Source: Phocaeicola barnesiae DSM 18169 = JCM 13652
Lineage (GTDB): Bacteria > Bacteroidota > Bacteroidia > Bacteroidales > Bacteroidaceae
Length of the DNA: 64,000 nt
Direction of reading: 5' to 3'
Assembly (NCBI RefSeq): GCF_000374585.1
Contig: NZ_KB894643.1
Coordinates: 274,773-338,772, forward strand
Shown here one piece after another: positions 9,352-18,900 of the stretch; the first letter of the stretch is position 1; each line of letters opens with the position of its first letter. The notes beneath the pieces were generated by a model. It ran no database searches, had not been told where the DNA came from, and saw nothing but the letters and a program-made list of their open reading frames with translations. The position numbers and the translations under genes were made by a program.

Positions 9352-10002
9352 ATGGATTTTATATTCGATTTTATTCTACACATCGACCAATACCTGATCG
9401 GTATTGTACAGACTTATCATACCTGGGCTTATATCCTGCTGTTTCTTATCATTTTCTGTGAAACAGGACTCGTAGTGACACCGTTCCTTCCGGGAGACTC
9501 CTTGCTTTTTGTCTCCGGAGCCATCGCTGCCCTTCCGGGCACTCCCCTGGAGGTCAACCTGTTGGCTTTGATTCTATTCATAGCTGCCGTAGCAGGAGAT
9601 TCCTGCAACTACATGCTCGGACATCTTTTCGGGAAGAAACTCTTCAACGGAAGAAACACCGGCATCTTCAAACAGAAACACCTGGACAAGACTCATGAGT
9701 TCTATCGGAAATACGGAGGAAAGACCATCATCATTGCCCGATTCGTACCTATCGTCCGCACTTTCGCCCCGTTTGTGGCCGGCATGGGTAAGATGCACTA
9801 CACTTATTTCATGATATACAACCTGATAGGCGGTGCATTATGGGTAGCCTCATTCTGTTACGCCGGATATTTCTTCGGCGACCTTCCATTCGTACAGCAG
9901 AATCTGAAACTGCTGATAGTAGCCATTGTGGTCATCTCCATCCTACCGGCTGTCATCGAAGTAGTACGGGCCAAATGGAAACTCCGTCAACAGACAGTCT
10001 GA
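9352..10002 (+). CDS. DedA family membrane protein
   Basis: A 216-residue polytopic inner-membrane protein of the DedA/VTT (SNARE-associated) superfamily. The family motifs are present: [17 protein letters not shown] near residues 42-58, and [19 protein letters not shown] near 130-150 with the conserved Arg residues. Several members flip undecaprenyl phosphate or phospholipids across the membrane and support proton-motive force and envelope homeostasis. Which substrate applies here cannot be read. The gene precedes the phosphate-transport pair by 60 nt in the same direction. Confidence 0.92.
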   Translation: MDFIFDFILHIDQYLIGIVQTYHTWAYILLFLIIFCETGLVVTPFLPGDSLLFVSGAIAALPGTPLEVNLLALILFIAAVAGDSCNYMLGHLFGKKLFNGRNTGIFKQKHLDKTHEFYRKYGGKTIIIARFVPIVRTFAPFVAGMGKMHYTYFMIYNLIGGALWVASFCYAGYFFGDLPFVQQNLKLLIVAIVVISILPAVIEVVRAKWKLRQQTV

Positions 10003-10062
10003 ACTGTCATCCGATACTCAATCAAATAACCAGGACTTAAAATAGTTTATTGCATACATCTT

Positions 10063-10710
10063 ATGAAAAATTCTTTTTTTAGCCGATTTACACCACAAGA
10101 ACCCAAGTTCTTCCCGATGTTGAAACACTTGTCTGAAATCCTGATGGTCTCTGCCGACCTGCTGGTAGAAAGTCTGGAACACAACAGTCCGAAAGAACGG
10201 AACGAATATTACAAACGCATCAAGGACATCGAACGGGAAGGCGACAAACAGACGCATCTGATTTTCGATGAACTGGGAAAAACATTCATCACCCCGTTCG
10301 ACCGCGAAGATATCCACGACCTGGCTTCTACCATCGACGATGTCATCGACGGCATCAACAGTTCGGCCAAGCGTATCACCATCTACAACCCGCGTCCCAT
10401 TTCAGACAGCGGAAAGGAACTGAGCCGACTCATCCGGCAGGAGGCACAATACATCGCGAAAGCCATGGACGAACTGGAAACTTTCCGTAAAAAGCCTACC
10501 GCGTTGCGTGAATATTGCGTGAAGCTGCACGACATCGAGAACCAGGCAGACGATGTGTACGAGTTGTTTGTAAAGAAACTTTTCGAAGAAGAAAAAGACT
10601 GCATCGAACTGATTAAAATCAAGGAAATCATGCAGGAACTGGAAAAAACGACCGACGCCGCCGAACGCGTAGGAAAGATTTTGAGAAACCTGATTGTAAA
10701 ATATGCATAA
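10063..10710 (+). CDS. DUF47/PhoU-like accessory protein of phosphate transport
   Basis: A 215-residue all-helical cytosolic protein of the DUF47 (TIGR00153) family, related to PhoU. Recognisable features are the repeated helices with acidic metal-binding pattern (REDIHDLASTIDDVIDGINSSAKR near 85-108, and DIENQADDVYELF near 160-172). DUF47 genes are usually paired with low-affinity phosphate permeases and are thought to gate them. Here the PiT gene follows 15 nt downstream, which supports that role. Length is normal. Confidence 0.9.
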   Translation: MKNSFFSRFTPQEPKFFPMLKHLSEILMVSADLLVESLEHNSPKERNEYYKRIKDIEREGDKQTHLIFDELGKTFITPFDREDIHDLASTIDDVIDGINSSAKRITIYNPRPISDSGKELSRLIRQEAQYIAKAMDELETFRKKPTALREYCVKLHDIENQADDVYELFVKKLFEEEKDCIELIKIKEIMQELEKTTDAAERVGKILRNLIVKYA

Positions 10711-10725
10711 AGGGAAACAAGCCAC

Positions 10726-11739
10726 ATGGAAATACTTATCCTGATTATAGCGCTGGCCTTGATATTCGACTACATCAACGGGTTCCACGATGCAGCCAAT
10801 TCAATCGCCACCATCGTTTCTACCAAAGTCCTGACACCATTTCAGGCAGTGATATGGGCGGCCTGCTTCAATTTCGTGGCTTTCTTCATTGCCAAATGTA
10901 TCATCGGTGGATTCGGTATCGCCAATACGGTATCAAAAACAGTCGTGGAAGACTACATTACCCTACCCATCATTCTGGCCGGGGTCATTGCCGCCATTGT
11001 CTGGAACCTGTTCACATGGTGGAAGGGAATTCCTTCGTCTTCTTCGCACACCCTTATCGGAGGATTCGCCGGAGCCGCCATCATGGCCAACGGATTCCAG
11101 GCTATCCAGCTGAATATCATCCTGAAGATTGCGGCCTTCATTTTCCTGGCCCCGATTATCGGTATGGTCATCGCCTTCGGATTTACCCTGCTGGTATTGT
11201 ACATCTGCCGGCGTGCCCACCCACATACGGCCGAAGTATGGTTCAAGAAACTCCAGCTCATTTCTTCGGCCATGTTCAGCATCGGACACGGTCTGAACGA
11301 TTCACAGAAAGTAATGGGTATCATTGCGGCGGCCATGATAGCCGCCCACTCGGAAGGTATCGGTATGGGAATCCACAGCATCAACGACTTGCCCGACTGG
11401 GTAGCCTTCGCCTGCTTTACCGCGATTTCATTGGGAACCATGTCCGGAGGATGGAAAATCGTGAAGACCATGGGTACCCGCATCACCAAAGTAACCCCGC
11501 TGGAAGGTGTGATAGCCGAAACTGCCGGTGCCTTTACCCTGTATCTGACGGAATACCTGAAGATTCCGGTCAGCACCACTCATACCATAACAGGAGCCAT
11601 CATCGGTGTAGGAGCTACCAAACGGCTCTCGGCGGTACGCTGGGGGGTAACCAGAAGCCTGATGACGGCCTGGGTACTGACCATTCCGGTAAGTGCCTTG
11701 CTGGCTGCAGCCATCTACCAGATTATCAACTTATTCTGA
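10726..11739 (+). CDS. pit: inorganic phosphate transporter, PiT family
   Basis: A 337-residue inner-membrane carrier with about ten predicted helices. The two inverted PiT signature repeats are present: YINGFHDAANSIATIVSTKVL near residues 13-33, and MFSIGHGLNDSQKVMGI near 183-199. Family members import metal-phosphate or phosphate with a proton or sodium ion. The gene is translationally close to the DUF47 gene and ends a two- or three-gene unit. A repeat array with strong hairpins lies in the 112 nt between it and the converging regulator gene. Confidence 0.93.
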   Translation: MEILILIIALALIFDYINGFHDAANSIATIVSTKVLTPFQAVIWAACFNFVAFFIAKCIIGGFGIANTVSKTVVEDYITLPIILAGVIAAIVWNLFTWWKGIPSSSSHTLIGGFAGAAIMANGFQAIQLNIILKIAAFIFLAPIIGMVIAFGFTLLVLYICRRAHPHTAEVWFKKLQLISSAMFSIGHGLNDSQKVMGIIAAAMIAAHSEGIGMGIHSINDLPDWVAFACFTAISLGTMSGGWKIVKTMGTRITKVTPLEGVIAETAGAFTLYLTEYLKIPVSTTHTITGAIIGVGATKRLSAVRWGVTRSLMTAWVLTIPVSALLAAAIYQIINLF

Positions 11740-11757
11740 TTTCCGTTAGAAGTCATC

Positions 11758-11848
11758 AAAAACGTCCGTTCGTCTTGATGAAAACGAACGGACGTTTCAA
11801 ACAGTTCGTGCTCGTGTTTTACCTGAAACGAACGTTTGTTTTTTCTTG
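11758..11848. repeat. tandem 22-nt intergenic repeat, locus A (4 units)
   Basis: Four degenerate units of 22-23 nt (11758-11780, 11781-11802, 11803-11825, 11826-11848), most with an AAACG start, a CGTTT or GTTTT core and a TTGATG or CTTG end. Units 1 and 2 form a perfect 14-bp stem (AAACGTCCGTTCGT 11760-11773 with 11784-11797, 10-nt loop). Unit 4 ends in a T run. The array fills the gap between the converging pit gene and the winged-helix gene, so it can act as a terminator on one or both strands. The same unit recurs near 25.0 and 51.1 kb. Confidence 0.75.
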
Positions 11849-11851
11849 ATT

Positions 11852-12139
11852 TTACAAGCCGACGAAATAACCCTTCAAGGCTTCCACGTATTCAGCCATC
11901 GCTTCCCGCCCTGCCGATGTAATCCGACAGACCGTACGCGGCTTCTTTCCGACAAAACTTTTTTCGACGGAAACATATCCGGCTTCGCTCAGCTTGTCCA
12001 ACTGGACACTCAGATTTCCGGCTGTTGCCTGAGTCTTTTCTTTCAGGTAGACAAACTCCGCCTCTTCTACTGTAAGCAGCAGAGACATGATGGACAAACG
12101 AAGCTGGGAATGCAGCAAAGGATTCAGTTCTTTCAGCAT
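11852..12139 (-). CDS. winged-helix transcriptional regulator
   Basis: A 95-residue DNA-binding protein of the small winged-helix family (HTH_34-like, related to MarR/ArsR regulators). Residues 10-80 form the fold: LHSQLRLSIMSLL, the recognition helix around TAGNLSVQLDKLSEAGYV, then the wing SFVGKKPRTVCRITSAGRE. No metal-binding Cys motif is seen. It overlaps the upstream membrane-protein gene by 7 nt, so the two are co-translated. Two identical palindromes at the promoter of the pair are probable binding sites, giving an autoregulated circuit. The inducer is unknown. Confidence 0.85.
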   Translation of the reverse strand: MLKELNPLLHSQLRLSIMSLLLTVEEAEFVYLKEKTQATAGNLSVQLDKLSEAGYVSVEKSFVGKKPRTVCRITSAGREAMAEYVEALKGYFVGL

Positions 12140-12756
12140 GAATGTTTCGCTTTTTTATTCAGAATATGCCCCGGTATCACCATCATGATGATGAAAGACA
12201 ACCCGAAGTACAGGTACCAGTCCACCGTAGCCGGTTCGTGGAAGGTATACTGCATCAACATGTAAACAGCAAAGGCAAATCCCACCAACGGGGCATACAT
12301 GACACTCCGCTCCTTGATAATGATTCCTGTAATGGAAGTACCGATTCCTCCATACAACAGAGACAATGGCAGCATCAATGAAAAATCACCATAACCGTGT
12401 GCCGCCGAAACCACGCCCATCATCAGGACCGTTATCAGAAACAGCCAACCGATAATCCACCAGACTTTTGCCAGTACCGTATCGGTATAAGTCACCACCG
12501 ATTCCTGTTTCAGATCCTTCCGTCGTCTGGCTTCCATGAATCCCCAGAACACGAACATCAGGAACCAGCCGTATGCCCACGTATCATTCTGCGTAAAAAA
12601 GACCAGCATAAAAAGCAATATAGACAAGGCCGCCGTAAAATAACCGAAACAAAGGAAAGTATTTCCGGCACCCACCTTCAGACCCTCGCGTGTGGAACTT
12701 ATCATCCGACTGATCAGTTCCAGACTCTCTCTTTCAGACAATTTGTTTTCTTCCAT
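12133..12756 (-). CDS. membrane protein co-transcribed with a winged-helix regulator
   Basis: A 207-residue protein with a cytosolic N-terminal helix (about 1-28, Glu-rich) and five or six membrane helices (near 34-55, 60-75, 95-118, 128-148, 155-170, 180-198). It resembles uncharacterised Bacteroidetes membrane proteins found beside small winged-helix regulators. No catalytic motif is visible. It is first in a two-gene operon, overlapping the regulator gene. A sensor or stress-response role is inference from context only. Confidence 0.72.
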   Translation of the reverse strand: MEENKLSERESLELISRMISSTREGLKVGAGNTFLCFGYFTAALSILLFMLVFFTQNDTWAYGWFLMFVFWGFMEARRRKDLKQESVVTYTDTVLAKVWWIIGWLFLITVLMMGVVSAAHGYGDFSLMLPLSLLYGGIGTSITGIIIKERSVMYAPLVGFAFAVYMLMQYTFHEPATVDWYLYFGLSFIIMMVIPGHILNKKAKHSC

Positions 12757-12785
12757 AAGGCATCGAATTAAAGGTTAGAACAAAT

Positions 12786-12804
12786 AAGTTTATTTTATAA
12801 ACCA
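12786..12804. promoter_or_regulatory. operator-like palindrome, copy 1
   Basis: AAGTTTATTTTATAAACCA contains the perfect inverted repeat GTTTAT-TTT-ATAAAC. It lies in the predicted 5' leader, 30 nt upstream of the membrane-protein ATG at 12756, and is identical over 19 nt to the copy at 12864-12882. Confidence 0.6.
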
Positions 12805-12852
12805 CAAACTTTCAAGAAAAGGGAGATGCGCGCTTACCTCCCCTCCTTTTCA

Positions 12853-12884
12853 CAAAGATAGAGAAGTTTATTTTATAAACCAAA
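12853..12884 (-). promoter_or_regulatory. promoter of the membrane protein / winged-helix operon with operator copy 2
   Basis: On the minus strand TTTG (12881-12884) and TATCTTTG (12853-12860) are spaced by 20 nt, an excellent Bacteroides promoter. The second copy of the 19-nt element (12864-12882) occupies that spacer, so a protein bound there would block polymerase directly. This geometry strongly suggests repression by the winged-helix protein encoded in the operon. Confidence 0.65.
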
Positions 12885-12905
12885 TAAAAAGAGAACTAAT
12901 TTTGC

Positions 12906-12941
12906 AAGAAAAAAGGGCAACCGGTCATCGGCTGCCCTTTC
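12906..12941 (-). terminator. terminator of the prfC transcript
   Basis: AAAGGGCA (12912-12919) pairs with TGCCCTTT (12933-12940) around a smaller CCG/CGG stem. On the minus strand the hairpin is followed by a T run (A-rich 12908-12914 on plus). It lies 28 nt after the prfC stop. Confidence 0.7.
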
Positions 12942-12968
12942 TCATGGTATCATCTTTCCAATCCATCA

Positions 12969-14537
12969 TCAGAATTCCGAAGTGAAGTGGAATTTAATGT
13001 GCTTGAAATCCATCTGAGCCATCTGCAGCACATAACCGCTGTCGGCCAGGAAAACATCACGGCCGTCACGGTCTTTTGCCATGTACTGATACTTACGTTT
13101 CTTGAAAGCTTCCAGTTCTTCCGGGTCGTCGCTCTCTATCCAACATGCCTTGTAGAGGCTGACCGGTTCCCAACGGCACTTCGCGTTGTATTCGTTTTCC
13201 AGACGATACTGGATAACCTCAAACTGCAGCTGACCTACCGTACCGATAATCTTCCGGCCGTTGAACTGGTTGACAAACAACTGGGCCACACCTTCGTCCA
13301 TCAGCTGGTCGATACCCTTGTTCAGCTGCTTGGTCTTCATCGGGTCTGCATTTTCGATGTATTTGAACATTTCCGGCGAGAAGCTCGGCAGTCCCTTGAA
13401 ATGCAGCATTTCTCCTTCGGTCAGCGTATCACCGATTTTAAAGGTTCCGTTGTCCGGCAGACCGATGATATCGCCGGCCCAAGCCTCATCCACCGTAGTC
13501 TTCCGCTGTGCCATGAACTGCGTAGGCGAAGAAAAACGCATCGTCTTGTTGTGACGTACGTGCAGATACGGTGTATTACGGGTAAATTTACCGGAGCAGA
13601 CCTTACAGAAAGCTACACACGAACGGTGGTTCGGGTCGATATTGGCAGTAATCTTGAATACGAAACCGGTAAATTTCGGTTCATCCGGCTGTACGGTACG
13701 TTCTTCTGCCTGTACCGGACGCGGACTGGGAGCAATTTCCACAAAAGTATCCAGCAATTCCTGCACACCGAAATTATTCAACGCAGAGCCGAAGAATACC
13801 GGAGCCAATTCTCCCTTCAAGTAATCTTCCACATTGAATTCCGGATAAACTCCGTCAATCAGTTCCAGCTCGCTGCGTAATTTGTCGGCCAGCGGCGAAC
13901 CGATGTGCTTGTCCAGTTCTTCGGTATGGATATCCACTTCCACTTTCTCTGTCACCACCTGTTTGGACGGCTGGAACAGATTCAGCTTCTGTTCATAGAT
14001 ATTGTATACCCCTTTGAAACGCGGACCGCTTTCTATCGGCCATGTCAACGGGCGTACATTGATAACCAGTTCCTCCTCCAGCTCGTCCAGCAAATCGAAC
14101 GGGTCTTTTGCTTCGCGGTCCATCTTGTTCACGAAGATGATAACCGGTGTATTCCGCATACGGCACACTTCCATCAGCTTCCGTGTCTGGGTTTCCACAC
14201 CCTTCGCACCGTCCACCACGATGATGACACTGTCTACAGCCGTCAGCGTACGGTACGTATCTTCCGCAAAGTCCTGGTGACCCGGAGTATCAAGGATATT
14301 GATTTTATAATCATGGTAATCAAACTCCATCACGGAAGTAGTGACCGAAATACCACGCTGCTTTTCGATATCCATCCAGTCGGAAGTCGCAGTCTTCTTG
14401 ATTTTATTCGATTTCACCGCTCCGGCCACCTGAATCTGTCCACCGAAGAGCAACAGCTTTTCGGTCAACGAAGTCTTACCGGCATCCGGGTGAGCGATAA
14501 TCGCAAACGTTCGTCTTCTTTCTATTTCTGCGTTCAT
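12969..14537 (-). CDS. prfC: peptide chain release factor 3
   Basis: A 522-residue translational GTPase that recycles RF1/RF2 from the ribosome after termination. GTPase motifs are complete: G1 AHPDAGKT (residues 15-22), switch I region with [13 protein letters not shown]3 DTPGHQDF, and G4 NKMD. Domain II and the RF3-specific C-terminal domain follow, and the length matches the family (about 525-530). The RF3 assignment over EF-G rests on this size and on the N-terminus and C-terminal domain. It begins 26 nt or less from the preceding DUF4924-LysE unit, which lies in the same direction upstream, and ends at a clear hairpin. Confidence 0.95.
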   Translation of the reverse strand: MNAEIERRRTFAIIAHPDAGKTSLTEKLLLFGGQIQVAGAVKSNKIKKTATSDWMDIEKQRGISVTTSVMEFDYHDYKINILDTPGHQDFAEDTYRTLTAVDSVIIVVDGAKGVETQTRKLMEVCRMRNTPVIIFVNKMDREAKDPFDLLDELEEELVINVRPLTWPIESGPRFKGVYNIYEQKLNLFQPSKQVVTEKVEVDIHTEELDKHIGSPLADKLRSELELIDGVYPEFNVEDYLKGELAPVFFGSALNNFGVQELLDTFVEIAPSPRPVQAEERTVQPDEPKFTGFVFKITANIDPNHRSCVAFCKVCSGKFTRNTPYLHVRHNKTMRFSSPTQFMAQRKTTVDEAWAGDIIGLPDNGTFKIGDTLTEGEMLHFKGLPSFSPEMFKYIENADPMKTKQLNKGIDQLMDEGVAQLFVNQFNGRKIIGTVGQLQFEVIQYRLENEYNAKCRWEPVSLYKACWIESDDPEELEAFKKRKYQYMAKDRDGRDVFLADSGYVLQMAQMDFKHIKFHFTSEF

Positions 14538-14562
14538 TTTATCTGTTTAATGATTGTTTTTC

Positions 14563-15108
14563 TTATTCCAGTTCCAAATCTCCCTGCTTATCCTTGATGT
14601 AATAACCGGCAAGTATCGCCAACAGGTCACCGATGGTCTTCATCGCCTTCTGTGTTTCTTCGGAAACTTCCTTCTTCTGCAGTTTCAGCATCCATACTCC
14701 ATACATGGCATCGAAACAGGTTTCCAGTTCAGGTACATCCTTATCGGCGCCTTTCGCCCGCAGTTCTACAATCAACGGGAGAGCCTTGTAATAGGCTGCA
14801 CTGTAATACGGGAATTTAGGAGAGCGCAACAACCGCAGGTGCAGGTCTGTCAGCCATACGATAATGTTCTTGTTGATCTGCAGGTGCCCCTTCTCCATCA
14901 CCCCTTCATCGTGCATCATGTTCACCAGGTCTTCGTACCAACGGTACAAATCACGTTTCTGCTCTTCCGAAACCGGATACGGATCGATAATCCGTTCCTT
15001 GATTTTGGCCATATCGAACTGATTGGCACGGATCGAATCTTCCACCTGCCACATATACAGCAGGTATTCTGCGATATTCTGTTGTTTTAACTGTTGAGAA
15101 ATATACAT
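14563..15108 (-). CDS. DUF4924 family protein
   Basis: A cytosolic, largely helical protein of 181 residues from the chosen ATG (15106-15108, MYISQQLKQQN), which follows the LysE stop by one base. An in-frame start 21 nt further upstream would overlap the LysE gene. The Bacteroidetes family DUF4924 is recognised from IAEYLLYMWQVEDSIRAN, the Trp/Tyr-rich central helix YRWYEDLVNMMHDEG, and the C-terminal LLAILAGYYIKDK. No catalytic residues are obvious and the function is unknown. Conserved linkage with a LysE exporter and prfC on the same strand suggests a shared transcript. Confidence 0.82.
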   Translation of the reverse strand: MYISQQLKQQNIAEYLLYMWQVEDSIRANQFDMAKIKERIIDPYPVSEEQKRDLYRWYEDLVNMMHDEGVMEKGHLQINKNIIVWLTDLHLRLLRSPKFPYYSAAYYKALPLIVELRAKGADKDVPELETCFDAMYGVWMLKLQKKEVSEETQKAMKTIGDLLAILAGYYIKDKQGDLELE

Positions 15109-15109
15109 A

Positions 15110-15769
15110 TCAGGACAACGATTTTCCAAACAAGGTCATGATAATCCCTACCACCGACGCGATGATGACCACCACACCGATAATCCGGTTCAACATCCAG
15201 ATACCCCGCACATTGAAACGGGTACGTACCTTATTGACAAAATAAGTGATACCGAACCACCAGGCCAGTGCCCCCAGAATGATGGCCAGGAAACCTACCA
15301 GCTGGAAACCTATCGGGCTACCGGGCATCACAAACGAAAAACGGGCAAACAGACCGATGAACAGGAAGATTATCAACGGATTGGAGAAGGTTACAAAGAA
15401 AGCCGTGATGAAATTATGCAGATAAGTACCCTTACGGGCGGAAACCGGACGCAACGCCTTGACCGGATTGCTGCGGAACGTATAGATACCGAAAGCAAGC
15501 AGCATGATACTGCCCACCACCTGCAGGAACATCTGATGCTTCACAATCAGTTCATCCATGAAACTCATACCATAACCTGTAATCAAGGCATAACAGATGT
15601 CACTCAACGCGGCCCCCAGCCCGGTCACAAAACCGAACCAGCGCCCCTTGTTCAAGGTCCGTTGAATACACAGTACACCCACAGGGCCCAACGGAGCAGA
15701 CACGACTACCCCGATAATAAACCCCTTTATCAACAAATCCAGTATGGTAACCTGTTCTATCCAATTCAT
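15110..15769 (-). CDS. LysE family amino-acid exporter
   Basis: A 219-residue inner-membrane protein with six predicted helices and the LysE/RhtB signature near the N-terminus (GFIIGVVVSAPLGPVGVLCIQRTLNKGRWFGF region, residues 14-45). Family members export amino acids or related metabolites with proton exchange. The substrate is not predictable. It is the first gene of a unit that continues into DUF4924, with one base between stop and start, and it is divergent from purL. Confidence 0.88.
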   Translation of the reverse strand: MNWIEQVTILDLLIKGFIIGVVVSAPLGPVGVLCIQRTLNKGRWFGFVTGLGAALSDICYALITGYGMSFMDELIVKHQMFLQVVGSIMLLAFGIYTFRSNPVKALRPVSARKGTYLHNFITAFFVTFSNPLIIFLFIGLFARFSFVMPGSPIGFQLVGFLAIILGALAWWFGITYFVNKVRTRFNVRGIWMLNRIIGVVVIIASVVGIIMTLFGKSLS

Positions 15770-15822
15770 ACTGCAAAGATGAGACTTTTTTGTGAAAGTA
15801 CCTATATTTCATTCTTATTTTC

Positions 15823-15853
15823 TTTCTTACAAACGGGGTTTTATGTAACTTTG
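15823..15853 (+). promoter_or_regulatory. promoter of purL
   Basis: TTTC (15823-15826) and TAACTTTG (15846-15853), spaced by 19 nt, match the Bacteroidetes -33/-7 pattern. The leader before the ATG at 15919 is about 60 nt, and I see no purine riboswitch or other strong fold in it. Confidence 0.6.
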
Positions 15854-15918
15854 CACAACAAACAAAGCTTATTCAACACACACTTGAAATACTATCTATA
15901 ACAAATACAAGAAGAACT

Positions 15919-18900
15919 ATGATTCTATTTTTCAGAACCCCTGCAAACAGTGTGATAGCCACAGCCTGCAACAAAGAGTTGAGCGCTGAAGATGTCAAGA
16001 AATTGTGCTGGCTTTACAGTGAAGCCACTGTAGAGACCGAAGACAATCTGAAAGGTTGTTTCATCGGTCCGCGCCGCGAGATGATTACCCCGTGGAGTAC
16101 CAATGCGGTGGAAATCACTCAGAATATGGGTTTAAGCGGAATCCGCCGTATCGAAGAATATTTTCCGGTAAAAGATGAAAATGCGGAATATGACCCCATG
16201 CTCCAACGCATGTACAAAGGATTGGACCAGCAGATATTCGATGTAAACATCAAACCGCAACCGATCATCTACATCGAAAACCTGGAAGAATACAACGAAC
16301 AGGAAGGCCTGGCGCTGTCACGCGAAGAAATGGATTACCTGCTGAAAGTAGAAAAAGACCTGGGACGTAAACTGACCGACTCAGAAGTATTCGGTTTCGC
16401 CCAAATCAACTCGGAACACTGCCGTCATAAAATCTTCGGTGGAACATTCATCATCGACGGAAAGGAAATGGAATCTTCCCTCTTCCAGATGATCAAGAAG
16501 ACTACCCAGGAAAACCCGAACAAGATCATCTCGGCCTACAAGGACAATGTGGCCTTTGCCGAAGGTCCTGTGGTAGAGCAGTTCGCTCCGCAGAACCATG
16601 CCACTTCCGATTATTTCATTATCAAAGATATCAAGACTGTCATCTCCCTGAAAGCGGAAACCCACAACTTCCCGACTACCGTAGAACCGTTCAACGGAGC
16701 GTCTACCGGTACCGGCGGTGAAATCCGCGACCGTATGGGTGGAGGTAAAGGTTCCTGGCCGATTGCCGGTACCGCAGTCTACATGACTTCTTACCCACGT
16801 ACCGACGAAGGACGCGAATGGGAAGATATCCTGCCTGTACGCAAATGGCTGTACCAGACTCCGGAACAGATCCTGATCAAGGCTTCAAACGGTGCATCCG
16901 ACTTCGGTAACAAATTCGGCCAGCCGCTTATCTGCGGTTCTGTCCTGACCTTCGAGCATCAGGAAAACGGTGAAAAATATGCGTACGACAAAGTCATCAT
17001 GCTGGCAGGAGGTGTAGGTTACGGAACTCAGCGTGACTGCCTGAAAGGAACTCCGACAGCCGGAAACGAAGTCGTTGTGATGGGTGGTGACAACTACCGC
17101 ATCGGCCTGGGCGGCGGTTCTGTTTCTTCTGTAGAAACCGGACGTTATTCTTCCGGTATCGAGCTGAATGCCGTACAGCGTGCCAATGCAGAAATGCAGA
17201 AACGTGCCTACAATGTAGTACGCGCCCTCTGCGAAGAAGATACAAACCCGATTGTTTCTATCCACGACCACGGCTCAGCCGGACACGTGAACTGTCTGTC
17301 GGAACTGGTAGAAGACTGCGGTGGACTGATTCATATGGACAAGCTGCCTATCGGTGACGAAACCTTGTCGGCCAAGGAAATCATCGCCAACGAATCGCAG
17401 GAACGTATGGGTCTGCTTATCGACGAGAAATCCATCGAACACGTGAAACAGATTGCCGAACGTGAACGTGCTCCGATGTACGTGGTAGGTGAAACTACCG
17501 GCGACCATCGCTTTGCCTTCGAACAGGCTGACGGCGTACGTCCGTTCGACCTGGCAGTCGACCAGATGTTCGGTTCTTCTCCGAAGACCTACATGGTAGA
17601 CAAGACCGTAGAACGCCACTACGAAAACGTGTCATACGATGTAACGAAACTGAATGACTATATAAATAATGTATTACAGCTGGAAGCTGTGGCTTGTAAA
17701 GACTGGTTGACCAACAAGGTAGACCGTTCTGTAACTGGTAAGATTGCCCGTCAGCAGTGTCAGGGTGAGTTGCAACTGCCGTTGAGCGACTGTGGTGTGG
17801 TAGCCCTCGATTACCGTGGTGAAAAAGGTATCGCTACAGCTTTGGGACACGCTCCCCAAGCTGCCTTGGCTAATCCGGCAGCCGGTTCAGTATTGGCCGT
17901 TTCAGAAGCGTTGACCAATCTGGTATGGGCTCCGCTGGCCGAAGGTATGGACAGTATTTCCCTGTCTGCCAACTGGATGTGGCCATGCCGTTCACAGGAA
18001 GGCGAAGACGCACGTCTGTATACTGCCGTAAAAGCCCTTTCTGATTTCTGCTGTGCACTGCAAATCAATGTACCTACCGGTAAAGATTCCTTGTCCATGA
18101 CTCAGAAATACCCGAACGGTGAAAAGATTATCAGCCCGGGAACCGTCATCGTATCTGCAGGCGGTGAAGTTTCTGACGTGAAGAAAGTAATCTCACCAGT
18201 GATGGTCAACAAGGAAAAATCTACTTTCTACCACATCGATTTCAGTTTCGACCAACTCCGTCTGGGAGGTTCTGCTTTTGCCCAGTCATTGAACAAGATT
18301 GGCGACGATGTACCTACCGTACAGAATCCGGAATATTTCCGCGATGCTTTCCTGGCCATCCAGGAACTCATCAACAAGGGACTGATTCTGGCCGGACACG
18401 ATATTTCTGCCGGCGGTCTGATTACGACACTGCTGGAAATGTGCTTCGCCAATATGGATGGCGGTATGGAAATCAGCCTCGACAAGTTTACAGACCATGA
18501 CATCGTAAAAGTGCTGTTTGCCGAAAATCCGGGTGTTGTCATCCAAGTAGCCGACAAACACAAATCTGAAGTGAAGAAGATTCTCGAAGATGCCGGTGTA
18601 GGTTACATCAAGTTGGGTAAACCGACCGAAGAACGTCACATTCTGGTAACCAAAGACGATGCCACCTACCAGTTCGGTATCGACTATCTGCGCGATGTAT
18701 GGTATTCCACTTCGTACCTGCTGGACCGCAAGCAGAGCATGAACGGCTGTGCCAAGAAACGTTTCGAAAACTACAAGCAACAGCCGCTGGAACTGGTATT
18801 CGACAAATCATTTACCGGCAAACTGTCGCAGTTCGGCCTCAACCCGGACCGTCGCACTCCGAGCGGTATCAAGGCAGCCATCATCCGCGAGAAGGGAACA

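Noticed and set aside
11758-11848. CRISPR-like array
   Set aside because: Units are contiguous without unique spacers, are degenerate, and no cas gene is present.
10854-11849. 331-codon alternative frame over the pit gene
   Set aside because: Shadow of the PiT coding region, with no membrane pattern; it runs into the repeat array.
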